Positions 25,469-38,100 of a stretch of DNA of 64,000 nt are shown here, piece after piece. The position numbers and the translations under genes were made by a program. The DNA lies in contig NMRA01000001.1 in assembly GCA_002633005.1 (NCBI GenBank), positions 2,856,997 through 2,920,996 of the forward strand. The letters run 5' to 3'. A model generated the notes under the pieces. That model saw only the letters and a program-made list of their open reading frames with translations. It had not been told where the DNA came from and searched no databases. This DNA comes from Phoronis australis (taxonomy: Eukaryota > Phoronida > Phoronidae). Each line of letters opens with the position of its first letter. Position 1 is the first letter of the stretch.

Positions 25469-26119
25469 TGCTAAACACAGCGACTCAACAAGGTTAAGCA
25501 GGAATGTTCGACAACGACCTCAAACTGAGCAGGCCGATTTTGAGAATGCTTAAAGCTTGTTTGCAAAATTGATGTGAATGTAGTTACATCATAGACTATG
25601 ATCTATGATAACATGCAGCTTCAGTTTCAAGTCAACGACACTTCAAGCACGAGTTGACAAGAGATCGTCTGAGTGACATGTGACGGAGACGGTCCCATTG
25701 ATTTTGTCAACGTGGCCAGTCGCTGGTTTTGAACACGGTCTTAAGCTGGCTAAAAAACCGCAACGTTGACTCAGATTTGCACAAGGAGAAATTCATAGGC
25801 TACAGAAAGTCTCAGTAGACAAATTTAGGAATTATGTCCAGTAAAATGACAACTATGCGAAAAATTTGTACGTTTTCCTTAGCCTTTGGGTCAAGCAGAC
25901 CGACTTAACCTGATAACGGATGTGTAAGTGCTTACCCAAGATTTCGAATTTTATTCTTACAAAAATAAGGTCATAAACCTGGATAAGATCGCAACACATT
26001 TATTCAAAAATGATGTTTAGGTTGTTGTTTTTTACACTTATCATGAAAAATAAATCGAAATGTTTAATTGCTAGTCACATGATCCTGTCACGTGATCTTT
26101 TATTTTCAGAGGAGAGAAG
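25469..26119. promoter_or_regulatory. Shared head-to-head upstream region of the GALNT7-like and cathepsin F-like genes
   Basis: 651 bp separate the two start codons, on opposite strands. The region probably holds both promoters. No TATA box is obvious at a fixed distance. Two E-box 10-mers sit close to the protease start. The stretch just before that ATG (TTTTATTTTCAG) also looks like a splice acceptor, so a 5' UTR intron is possible. Confidence 0.55.
26074..26096 (+). promoter_or_regulatory. Paired CLEAR-like E-boxes upstream of cathepsin F
   Basis: GTCACATGAT (26074-26083) and GTCACGTGAT (26087-26096). The second matches the TFEB/TFE3 lysosomal CLEAR consensus GTCACGTGAC at 9 of 10 positions and the first at 8 of 10. 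They end 23 bp before the ATG of a lysosomal protease gene. Function is inferred from motif and context only. Confidence 0.45.
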
Positions 26120-29100
26120 ATGGCGAAGTTTGTTTTGTTGATTGTGGCTCTAACGTTGAAATACAGCGCCAGTGCGCTTGTAGGCGGTTGGGAGCCAGCT
26201 GATCCAAAAACAGACGCTGGCCTACAGAAATTAATCCAACCAGTGGAAGAACAACTGAATCAGCGCAGCAATTCCCTTTTGTATGAGAAAATCGTCAAAG
26301 TTACTGATGCTGAAAAACAGGTTGGATGAGCTTTTCAGCCTTTTGTTTGCATTTACCTGCATTGTCATCGTTGTTGGTCAATGTTAATTGTGACCTTGCT
26401 TTGTCATGATTCTAGGCAACACGTAGTCCCTCAGCCGACAGGACATACGGCGAAGTAATTGCCTAGTCCCATTCCAAACTTGATAGATTCTCTGACTTTT
26501 GTCAACATGCGCAGCACAGTATTTAATGTCATGAAGTACTATGTCATTTTGTCATGCTTTGTGACCTTTTAATGGTGTATGTTTTCGTAAGTTCAGTGTT
26601 ACTTTAAAAACATAATACTGTGTACTAGTCGCAGTTTATGTGGTGAAGATTTAAACTGCTGACCAATTGTACTTTGACCTTTCAAAGATGATCTAAGAAT
26701 AGGGTTCAAAGTTTGACATGATCAACGTGACAATGATTGTGATGATGCCCTGGGAGCTCTCGAATATATTTTTGACTTAGTGTGCTGCAGGGAAATTAGA
26801 ATACCCAAGCTTTTTAAGACTTAACAAAAAAAAATACAACCTCTTTGATAGTTCAATGCACAATTCAAATGAACTTGGTAGAGGTCATTCGTTTGTAGTC
26901 TTTTTATCACGATCAAATCCTAAATAAATTATGGAACCCTTCTGTTGTGTTCTTTTGCAAAAATGGACCCTTTTGTAGACTTCCTAACCACTATAGAAGA
27001 CAATTTCATAGTCAGGGAATTGGTTGGAATTGACCACATTTTGAAGGGAATCTTGCTGTGAACAAGCCATCTGCATAACGTGTCTCATACATTCCACCTT
27101 TGTAAGTATCCCTGGGTGCTGATGATAATAGTAGAACCTAGAAGACTCGTACGTTTTGTGGCCTTTATATTGTCTTCCCCATTGATTCTGTGTTCACTGT
27201 ATCATTTACGTTGTTTCTCAGACCTCCTTTATTTAGTCACTTTCAATCATCTTGTTTCAGGTTGTTGAGGGGATGAGGTACAAACTCACGTACATTTCTG
27301 GTAGAACCAACTGTAACAAGAACAAGATGGAGACGGTCCAACTTGATGACTGCCAAGTTTTAGATGTAATTAGTAGTGATGGGCTGATGAGTGAAAATAG
27401 TTAGATTATGGTCAAACATCAAGCACTCAAGTTTGATGTCCCGTACTCGATTAATCAATTGCGAAATTTACCAGAAATTGATAAATGTTCCAAAGATGTT
27501 TATAGCAACATGATGCTGACATAATTGTCAGCAAACGCGAAGAAAAACATAAAGATCAATGAGATATTCACTTTTAGAATGGTAGATCATGGATTTACAT
27601 AGTTATAATTATAGTTTTTGTAAAATTTGAAATGTGCTATTTGAAGTATCGAAACATAATTATGACTTTATATTGTTGATTCCCACATTATTGTTCTCTG
27701 TTTCTATACTCATGACTATAATCTTTTTTGTAGTCACTTAAAATTTTTCATTAAAAAACAATGTTTACCATGTTTTATTTGTCTCACACTTCAGGAGAGA
27801 GAATGCACTGTAGTTGTGTGGACAAGACCATGGTTACATTCCTTGGTAGTGTCTCCAGAAAAGTGCGAAGACTTTCATGAGAAACGTCATGCAAGGAACT
27901 GTGAGGTATTGTGAGATTTTCCTCTATTCAGAGATTAATGTCTGAAATATTTTGAGGTTATCATATGAAACGTCTTTACCTGGCCTGATTGTTATGTTTA
28001 GCAAATTCAGACTTGCTCAAAAATGCCAATATTATTTTCAAGGAATGTCTGATTTAGTTTTGAGATTTGTCACAGTGAAGGAGGCATCTTGTACAAATTC
28101 ACAGATTCTTAATTTTCATTTTCTGATTGAAACATTGCAGGTGCATGTCAGTTGCAGTGTTACGATTTTTTACGTTCTTTTTCCAGAAAATCAGTCCAGA
28201 TCGTAAAAGCTTTGAGGCCTTCAAGGCTAATCACGGCAAGCTCTACGAATCAAGGGAAGGTGAGTGTATCTTCATTGGCAGGTAGTATAATGTGCATTTT
28301 GCTGTTGTGGACCTGTCATTGTTGAATTCTTAACCGAAGCGCTTTGGAGTTTAAAAACATTACCTCTTGGTCATCTGATCTTGAATTGTTACCAAATAAG
28401 CCGGCATTTCGAGTCACAGGCAATGCTTACATATGCCATTTTCGAATTCGCCTTTTTAGGTTGACCAGTTTGAAAATACTCTGAAGCGTTCTCTTGAGGC
28501 ACTGATGGTTTTGATATTCCTGTTGATAACAGAAATAGAATCCTATCTCTTTAAGGAATATTGTTGCCCTTTAAGGGTATGCCAAACTTTCGTGTGTAAA
28601 AATTTTGAGTATTCTTTGGAAGAACATCAGTAATTCCTTGCCGTGAATAACAACTTCATTACTCTGATATTTAATTTTTTTGAGCTACCTCAAGCACATT
28701 CGCATTGACTCCCAAATGCTCGAATCAGCAACTCACACAAAAAAACTCAACAATTCTCGGTTTGACAGCACTTTATGCAACTTCAGAACACAGTTATTGG
28801 AACATTATTTCATATGCTTTCTTAAAATGTATTGCCTCAATAAACATGTAATTGAAATGTTTTTGCAAAATAAATATTGGTGTCTTATATTTTTGTATCG
28901 CGAAGTGTTGTGATTGAGGGACTATAAATGTAGGCATTGTATTGATAGAGTATGATTCACTCCTACAAATTAGGTTGGAAATTTTGAGGCACCATTCTTC
29001 AGTTCTTTTGTACAAGTTTAATAGTAAGTTTTTGGTGTTACAGAGGAAGAACTGCGTTATGACATCTTTCGGGAAAACATGGCCAAGGCACAAGCAATTC

Positions 29101-32100
29101 AGGACAACGAACAAGGCACAGCATGCTACGGTGCGACTAAGTTTGCCGACTTGACCCGTAAGTATCCTTAACCTATCGTATGATACTGTTTCTGGTAACT
29201 GCATACTGTTGTTACCAAATACAGTATTTCTTATAGGATCTCTGTAAATGGTAATCATCCACTCACAAAACCCTAAAATTTTTTGAATCATTGATTATTA
29301 CTGATTGTAACTTGTCTGGTGCATGACAACTGACCAGACATCTTTGATTACGTGGTGGAGACTTTGTATGGAGATCCCTGATGCTGTCACGGGACTGGTG
29401 AATTTAGTCATTGTATCCTGTTTGCTACAAAAATGTGTCTCACTGGAAGTTTTTGACAAAACCTTTTAGTTAATGCATATGGGCGTTTGAAAACAAAGTT
29501 TTTGAGAAGTCGAGGGTGGGCATTTTGATTCACCCGACTGGTCAATTCAGGTAAAGGCACCGAACTCGTATGAAAAAGTCAAATAAAACTTAGTGTAAGA
29601 GTATGGCAAGGAGTTGCTGTATTGTTTGCCACTCAAAGGTAGGTGAATTTTTTACAGTTTCAAAGCTAAAATTTGCATGAGATGAGCATTTGTGGAGATG
29701 CAGTCACTTTCAAGGAAGTCCCTTTTGTATAAATTGGGAGTGGGCAAGGAGCTGTGTATGGGTCCTTAAATGTGAAAATTTGGAAATTTTATGGAATTAG
29801 CCAATCATGAGCATTTATTTACCGTGTCGAGTTCAGTATAAATGGACAATTTCACTGCAACATTCTTGTGTAAATGTTGATATTTGGACTATTTTTTGTT
29901 GTGTGTTATTTACAGTCCTCTAGGAAAAAGGTTTGTTGAATTTGGAGACTTCTTGTTCATAGGTCAGAAGCACATGTTGGATAAACAAAATGTTTTATTC
30001 TCATTTTCGTGAGAGAGAGAGAGGCAGATTCAAGTATTTTTAAGTGAAAGGTGAAAAATTTTGTTTCCCTGTGTTATTGGTCTGAATTTGTTGTTATACG
30101 TTAGATGGAAAAGTGACTTACGACCTCATCAGATTCTATCAAACAATCTCGTCACCATTTTCAGACAAAATAATTGCCATAGTTGACGTTTTGTTTTTCA
30201 AGGTCTTGCGACGTTGTTGTGAATGGCCACGAGTTTTCAAACTATTGTCTGGTTGTAGCTATGATACATAACTTGAACACCGTGCTATATATTTTGCATG
30301 AAAAAAACAGTGTTTGTCTTCTATATTATATCCTGAATTGTTGAGACTTTACTGTGGTTGTGTCTACACAAGCTATTTATAACAACAAGGTCACTCTTCT
30401 TACGTATAACCTTGAGCCAATGAACACAGTTCCTAGATTTGCTTTGTCTGTCACAAAATTATTAATTCATTGCTGAGTACATTTTATATCTTAACAGCCA
30501 AAGAGTTTAAGAAGCACCTTGGACTTCGTCCAGAGTTGGGTGATGGCCTTTCCATGAAGCCAGCGAAAATCCCTGAGGCAGACCCACCCACTGCATTTGA
30601 TTGGCGGGATCACAACGCAGTGACACCTGTCAAGAACCAGGTGTGTATTGTTCTCCGGTGAACAGAGTGGATGGTCAGTTGGACTTAGTTCACATTGTTC
30701 AATAATGTGTAAAATAGCAGTTGAGTAGTTTTGTAAAAGAGTTACTTGATTAATATTGATGAAATTTCTCGATGCTGTTGAACGTATGATAACAAACCTA
30801 GAAGAAAACCAGGTGAATCATATCAATAAATCACCGTAATAATTATATATCAGAACAACATGTCATGGATTTGTGTACAGGTAATCAAGTTATTGAAGAT
30901 TTGGGAACATAATAATTTTTCACTCACATTGATTTTGCCTAGCAATAAGACTATTGTTATTCAGAGTAAATCAGTCTAAAGTGTTTATTTTGAGTGAAGG
31001 ATGAATGTAAACAAAACTTCAGTAAACATGCAGGTTGCTTAAACTATTGAGATAGTACACAACTGTTGCGGTTGTTTTTGTTGAACGATATTATATTGGA
31101 GAGCACTCTTTATTACGTTCTGACCGACCATGCTAGAAATACTGATTTAATGTTTCATGTGTGATTCCCTGGTTGATTTCAGGGATCCTGCGGCTCGTGC
31201 TGGGCATTTTCAACAACTGGTAACATTGAGGGCCAGTGGTCCATCAAAAAGAAGAGCTTGGTCTCCCTGTCCGAGCAAGGTGAGGGCTGGTTGCGTACCC
31301 AATCCCCTACTAACGTACTCCATTCTTTTTGTTTTCCCATTGTTTTTAATCTATTTATTAATGGATGTAACATAAGCGCAGAAAAGTATTTGCACCGTGT
31401 TAACATGGCATTCAACAAAGTTTACAAGAAGTTACATAATTCAGTAAAGTATTCTTTCTTGCTTTTACACGTTGTTTGACGAGTCCTTTATATTGAAGAC
31501 CGGTGCACCTCACTGTTCACGTTATCCAGGTGATGAGGTGTGTATTTTTTCGAGGAAACTAAAAACTGGGCAGTGCTCATCAAATATCTCGACACCAGAA
31601 TGAGAGAGGCATTTTGTCCTGAAAGCATAATGCTAAGCATTTTGATCTCAACTCGTACACAGCATTTCCTTTTTTGACCTTAGACTAGAACAAACTAATA
31701 TGTTTTTGACTCTGTGTAGACTGTGTTTCAACAATATGGGCTGCAGTGGTGCTCCTTTCTCCATCAATAACTTGATACGCGTTGCGCCATCTTGTAACAG
31801 AAGTCGTGTTAAGACTGGTTTTCTGTAAGCATTCAAAAATACTTTATAGTCTCATTGGGTACCCATTGCACAGCTTGAGGCTCTCTGTTGTCGAGAGTTT
31901 CAAGTGTTGTAAAATTTCAAAACTACAATAAGATTGCTGTTAGACTAGCTTTTATGGTTAGATATTATTTAAGAAACTAAACACTTCATCATGTTTCAAT
32001 TTCACTTGTGTTAACTTTCAATTGTGGAGTATTATCAGACTTTTTAATGTCGTCGACTATTGTTTCAGAACTCGTCGACTGCGATAAAGTAGACCAGGGC

Positions 32101-33943
32101 TGTGAGGGTGGTCTGCCATCTCAAGCATACAAGGAGATTGAAAGACTAGGTGAGAAAATGCTGCAGCTAAGTCTTTAAAACTTCACCAGACATTAGTCAC
32201 AGTGTCAGGGTGGTTTTAATCTCAACCGTGCCCATGTAATCCATAGGCAATTTTGAAGTTTGCGATAAGATGCAGTTGATGTGCAAATATGTAGTTATGG
32301 CTTTAAACACAAGTGGCACTGTTTTGATAGCTTCTTGTAGCACCCTGGGCACTAGTTGAAGGCATTGCAGTAGGTAAAACTGTCTGTCTGTATGTCTGTG
32401 CAGGTGGTCTGGAAGGCGAAGCTGACTATAAGTACCGCGGTGTCGACGAGAAGTGTGAGTTCAGCAAGAGTAAGGTCAAAGTCTATATCAACAGCTCCGT
32501 CAGTATCTCCAAAGATGAGACTGGTATGTTGTGTTTACGGCACATAGTCATAAGCAGAATGGGCCTTATGGAGTTTCCAAATAATGACCTTTTGTTCAGA
32601 GTTTTCCTGTGTTGGTTCGGCAAGTCATGCTGATTGGGAAATATTTTTTTATTCAAATGACATGATTGGCCCATAATGTTTTGTGCATCCTTGTCACTGC
32701 GAAGTCAAGTTCCTAATAAAACATGCTATTGAGAGTACCAAAAAATGACCATTAACGTAGAACACCATTTCACGGATAACTATTCTTCCAGAGATGGCCA
32801 AGTGGCTGGCACAGAATGGTCCTATCTCCATTGGTATCAACGCCAACGTAATGCAGTTTTACTTTGGTGGCATTTCTCATCCATGGAAGATCTTCTGTAA
32901 CCCCAAAAGCCTGGATCACGGTGTCCTCATTGTAGGATATGGCGTCCGTGAGTATCTCATCACCGCATGAAGTAGCACAATAATATAAATAATAATTGCA
33001 GGCGGTCTGGTACACATTGTACCAGACGTGCGCAGGCCTCGCATGTGGGCTCATTGCACTGATCACCTGGAAATATTTTTATGCTTTATTAATATATGGT
33101 TAAAACCGAGCTGAGGAGCTAGAAACCTGGCTCAAGGGTTTAGCAGTGTGACCTGGTGGGACTCGAACCCACGACCTCGAGTAAAGAAAGCGGGCACTTA
33201 TCAACCAGGCCACACTGCCTCCTCTTAAGTAGCACAATAAACTGTCACACTAATTTGGTACACAACAATCATTCTGCACAATTAGCAGAAGATTTCGGTT
33301 TGAGTCCCGGCTAGGGCAGAAATCTTTTCAGATTTATATTCATTAGGTCCTGTGATGTGGTCAAAAGGTTGCGTGCTGACCAGTCTTAAAAGTGTTTTCA
33401 ATCATTCGTTGTGTTTCTCATCAACAATACATGTGTGTTACATACACAGCCACCAAGCTGTTATTCATGTTCCTTTCAGAGAGTGGTAAACCCTACTGGA
33501 TCATCAAGAACAGTTGGGGACCATCGTGGGGAGAGAAGGTAAGATTGGCTTATTTGATTACACTTCACAGACCCCGTACTCCAAGAGAGCGTTTTGGCTT
33601 AAAATAGCATAACAAGATTTTTATTTGCAGTTTCTTTGGATGTGAAATCAAGAATCACTGACTGTGACAGATGCCCTTAAGATCAGAATCCATGTATTTC
33701 TCTCACATTGGAGACTCATAAGTGTCAATGTCCAGTTTAATTGATGAACGTGATATATCTGGTATTGTTTGGGAACTTGTGGTGACTATGATATTTTTGT
33801 TGACGTCTTTTGCATGGTTACAAGCCTGTTGTACTCTCAGTGTAACACATCTCATCATCTCTTGATAGGGATATTATCTGGCGTATCGTGGCGACGGCGT
33901 CTGTGGCTTGAACCAGATGTGCACTTCGTCCGTTATTAACTAG
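26120..33943 (+). CDS. CTSF: Cathepsin F-like papain-family cysteine protease with cystatin domain, complete 12-exon gene
   Basis: Exons: 26120-26320, 27261-27365, 27795-27905, 28187-28259, 29044-29157, 30498-30640, 31183-31279, 32069-32149, 32404-32523, 32792-32947, 33480-33538, 33869-33943 (TAG). They total 1335 nt, 444 aa, and every join is in phase. This is a lysosomal C1A endopeptidase made as a preproenzyme. A signal peptide (about residues 1-19) leads into a cystatin-like domain with QVVEG, split across exons 1 and 2, and a PW turn (RPWLHSL). The I29 propeptide carries the ERFNAQ pattern (E, R, F, N, A, Q spaced as in [20 protein letters not shown]) and GATKFADLT, both typical of cathepsin F/W. 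The catalytic domain has oxyanion Q249, nucleophile C255 in GSCGSCW, H391 in LDHGV and N411 in KNSW. All catalytic residues are present, so it should be active. Human CTSF (484 aa) has the same domain order. The first intron has a weak GTTGGA donor. The ATG context is GAAGATGG. Confidence 0.95.
32984..33226 (-). mobile_element. tRNA-derived SINE, copy 2
   Basis: A minus-strand copy of the 17209-17450 element in intron 10 of the cathepsin F-like gene, also antisense to its host gene. The same parts are present: GAGGAGGCAGTGTGGCCTGG start, B box GGGTTCGAGTCC, AGCTCCTCAGCTCGG body and GCCTGCAATTATT tail. A 14-bp target-site duplication AAGTAGCACAATAA lies at 32970-32983 and 33227-33240. Near the tail this copy has a small perfect hairpin (GTCTGGTAC and its complement). 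Confidence 0.92.
33285..33345. repeat. Possible SINE B-box remnant
   Basis: CGGTTTGAGTCCCGGC resembles a tRNA B box with acceptor side, just downstream of SINE copy 2. No A box is seen. It may be the tail of an older insertion. Confidence 0.25.
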
Positions 33944-34896
33944 ACGTCCACCAGAGAGAATGCAACGTTTCATACAATTGTGATTTACAAAATTGTATAT
34001 CAGCCTCTTTGTATTGCCTGTTATAATTTCCTGTTAATTTGTATCGTTTTGAAAACTTGAGAATGTTGCCAGTTTTGATGGCACTGTTGTTATAATTTTG
34101 TGCAAAATTTGCAAACTGATCTCCAGTTGAGGGTCAGTTTTGTTTGTAAATTTAAAGATGGTTTGTGTAATTTAGGCTCCCATTCATGCCAAAAAAGCGT
34201 GTTCTATATTTAATTAAGCATGTATAGCTGTGCTTTCATGTTGTGTGTTCCTAACCCACTGGTATAGTAGTTTATAAAATCATTAGATTGCTAACATTTT
34301 TGTTTTTGTGATTTGGGTTTTTGTTCCCTTGCAGACATTTCAAGTCAGACATAACAATTTAGTCTTGGCGCTCCTATTTTTCATGCTACCTCAAATTTAG
34401 TTTTAGCGTAGTGCTTGTATATGAACACCACTATAACCTAGTTCGTTTAGTAGAGTCGTGTTTCCAGGATGTCCCACTGAGATTTGGCTGTACTCGTTGT
34501 GTTTTGTTTTCATGTGTTTTCATGTAGATGAAGTATAGGGTGTAAGGATTGTTTTTAAGAGGGATCACCAAAAGATGTTCATTTTTTCACTTTGAGTGTA
34601 AAACTTGTTGTCTGCTTTTTGTGTTCAGCTTGACGTGTTCAGTGGCCACACTATTATAGTTACTGCTTCAGTGGATATTCTCTGGATCTCCACTGCAGTA
34701 CAAAAATAGACAACGTGGTCGTGTATTTAACAAAGTCTATGTGCAAGGGGAGCTATTGTCAGACTATTCTATTTCGGGCAGGGAAAGTGTTCGGCTTTTT
34801 ATGTGCTGTACATGTTGTTGAAGAACATACTCAACATGTGTTATTGTCAGGAATGAATTTGTGAAAATAATCGGTTGTTGTTTAATCAAGAATAAA
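33944..34896 (+). other. 3' UTR of the cathepsin F-like gene with poly(A) signal
   Basis: T/G-rich, non-coding sequence running from the stop to AATAAA at 34891-34896, which is followed by T/G-rich sequence. A 3' UTR of about 0.95 kb is inferred. No competing hexamer is as well placed. Confidence 0.6.
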
Positions 34897-34997
34897 ATTA
34901 TATCAAGTGTATACTTTGTTGTTTTAGTATAATTTTCGCTCCACCCTTGCTATGGTATACTAGCAACCTAGGAACTGTTTAACTACCGCGGTGTGTG

Positions 34998-35067
34998 CAT
35001 GGGCGGCGTACCATAGGGAGCGGGGGGGGGCGTATCCCACACTTATTTCAGTGCTGCACCGCACATG
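34998..35067 (+). mobile_element. Short GC-rich MITE-like element, copy B
   Basis: Starts CATGGGCGGCGTACCATAGG and ends TTTCAGTGCTGCACCGCACATG. A run of 10 G occurs in the middle. It is homologous to copies A, C and D. The flanks do not show a clean duplication. Confidence 0.65.
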
Positions 35068-35072
35068 GTCAA

Positions 35073-35136
35073 ATAGGCGGCGCACTGTAGGGGGGCTGGG
35101 GGGCTATAGTCCCCACTTATTTCGGCAGCCGCCCAT
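35073..35136 (+). mobile_element. Short GC-rich MITE-like element, copy C (adjacent to B)
   Basis: ATAGGCGGCGCACTGTAGGGG... GGGGGCTATAGTCCCC ... ATTTCGGCAGCCGCCCAT. Same orientation as copy B and only 5 bp away, making a near-tandem pair. Confidence 0.65.
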
Positions 35137-35139
35137 AGT

Positions 35140-38100
35140 GTGGCACTGACATGGACACCTTTGTGACATGACCACCAAGATCACTTTGCATCCCCCATGC
35201 TGTCCAGTTCTGGATGAAACTAGGATTTTCTTATTTTAAAGATGTGGTTCCGATCTGACAGAGCTTTCGATATGGTACTCTCCTTTTTCAATTTCGCAAC
35301 TTGTGGAGATTTCCCTTCACTTGCTTGTTAACGAATAGTTTGTGTTGATGTTACCATGATAACTTTGCAAGTCTATAATTTCCTAAAGAAACGACAGGAT
35401 ACTGTTCGGTGAATATGGAATGGAGATTCAAATATCTTTTATTTTAATATAGCTCTCCATAAAAATTCAAACAGTGTTCTCTGTGTCTTCAAGCATGTTG
35501 CTGCATCATATTGCGACCTATGCCTTGAAGACCTCTAATTCAAAGGAAATTTTGAGCTAGGTTTGGAAAGACTGAGTTTTCGCGTTACAGGACAAATGAT
35601 ATAGTACGTAGTATTAGGTAGTAGCACATATTTTTTATGTTTTGCTGTGGAATTGGGTAGCTGCAATGTTGGCCAACTGAAATATTCATTCCGGCAAACG
35701 ACGTGAGAGCTTTGAACGCGCTTGTTTGGTTAGTGGGAGGCAACGGCAACTCGCTGAATTTCTCTTCTTAGACTAACTGAGTTATGACGTCCTAAAGCCG
35801 CTTTTGGTGGTGCACTGTGATCATCTAAATTATATTGGTCCAGTCATTCACCAGGTGGCGCTACCGTCTCGTCCACAGTGACGCGGAGTACGCTAACCCA
35901 CCCCCTGCCAGACAACATTTATAGAAATAAATGATGACACTCCATAGAACCGCGAAAGGACAATTTACGAGAAAGGGGAAGAGCAGACATCATCAAGCAT
36001 ATAAATGGTCGTGACATTGGCATTGCTTTTGATGTCCGATATTACAATTAAATCATCATATAAAGTCGATGGTATTTTTTGACTGTACGAGTCTGAGTAC
36101 ACGCTGATGTTGACTTAAAAAGTAAATGTCTGTTGGTCTATTTGCCCCAGCCTCTAACCTAGCTAAAATGGCACAGTGTTTCAGTCGATCATTTCTTCCG
36201 CTGATCTTCAGATGTTACATTATGTTACCGATCCGAAACGTCCTACCTTATTCTAAATTGTCCGCAGTGAGGAATGGAAATGGCCTATTAGGTCGGAACA
36301 ATAGATCTGAGAAAAGATGTAGCTAGAATTACTCAGTCAGTATAACATTTTAAGGGAAAGTGTACTTGTTGCTAACAAAGCGAAGTGTCACGACAAACAC
36401 TTTCACTAAAACTCTGTCATTGTCCTCGTGCACGATGGCGAAACAGCGGTTATTGTCACCGTCTCGATTGCCGCGCCGAGAGCCACGCTTGATTTACACT
36501 GTTTTGAGAAGCTTTTGGTAATCACGTCACGGGCCTGATCTCATCCCGAGCAACGTTGAAAAGGTTGTCAAAACTAGTGAAAGTACATAGTTATTGTGTT
36601 GGCGATAGTATCCACTGTGAAGCATTGAGTGTCCGAGTACGTCACCCGATGGCCAGGATTTTTGTATTTTCCGGATTTTACTGCAAAATACAAATGCAGC
36701 ATCGAACTCTGAATAACCGATTGATAATCTTCGCCCAAGCCCGACACCCGAGTACAAATCAGTTAATACCGGATACATGTGCATTCAAACAACGAGGTAG
36801 TCAAATACAAATATAAGTCTACGCCCCAATGACTGAACCAAGAAATAAATTAACAGATGATTTTGTTGTTGAGAAAGTTGAAACTGAACACTAAAATGGG
36901 GATAATTTGAACGATTGAAATTTGGTCTTGTTTTTAAACTCCCGCGTTATACGTACAAATGCATAGTGACAACGTGAACTTCTTATAGGCTCTAAAATTC
37001 TGGAACAATCTCTCATTGTAAATGGTGATTACAGACACAAGTAACAGTACGGGTGTAAACAGTGTCTGTATGTCAGTATTCAAGAGCGTGGTTTGGCGAG
37101 GGAAACTTTCCTACAACGCCAACGTTATTCTCAGTTGTGGACGAAGCAGAAGAGGCCTCACAAGGATGTCGTTTCTAATCGGTTTAACAGATTACGACGC
37201 CACTCAGTACCCTCACTCTAATAGTGAACAGTAAAACACAAAACACTTAAAAAGATTTGAGATGAAATTCGAAACTTCCGATGATCTATAATTTAAACAA
37301 AAGGGTAAGACCGTTGTCGAGTATTGACTACATGGGGATAAGCGTCGTCATGATTAACATTATTTTGTGAGGGAAGATTCCTGAGTGATGCCATTAACAT
37401 TTAATTAAAAACGGATTTAACTGTGTAAAGATAAAATTTTATCACGATGAAACCTTCGATAACATTTCTATTCATGGAACACCTAACAAGCGAAGAAATA
37501 ATGGTCAAAAGATAAAATAAGTGCTTTGAATTCTCATCACTTCGCAGCCTGCTTAATACCAAAACAAATAGTGAGGTTTGAATTTGATTTTTTACAAAAT
37601 GAATTTGTGTTTAGTTTTATTGCTAAGCCATCAGCCAAATTCTCAGTGTGTTCACCGAACACTTGACTAAAAACTTTAGATCATAAGATGTTTGTTGTAT
37701 CCGGCATGGTAAGTCGCATAACAAAGAGTCAGTCATGTTGAACACGACCTTTCTATTGGATTGAAGAGTTTTGTTTGTTGAAGAATTACCATTAGCAATT
37801 GTAATGAGTTAGTGAAAGTTGAAACCGTTTTGCCTGGTCACGGCTTAAATCAAATAAATAGACAGACGCATCACCCAGCTTCTGGTTTAGCCGTACACGT
37901 CGCCATAAAAAATACAATTGATAACATTTGAGGTGAAAATCGAATTGAAAAAATCCTAAGTCATTAAAATGATAGTAATTAAACGTACTTGAGTTTATTA
38001 TATCAAAACAGGTAACTTTTACTTCATTGTCAAAAACCAAAAAAATGGAATTGAGACTTTTACTCTCGTAAAATCGGCCGCATAATATTCCTTACCACGA

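Noticed and set aside
28794-29291. 165-codon minus-strand open frame
   Set aside because: It overlaps cathepsin F exon 5 and its flanking introns in antisense and reads like random AT-rich sequence.
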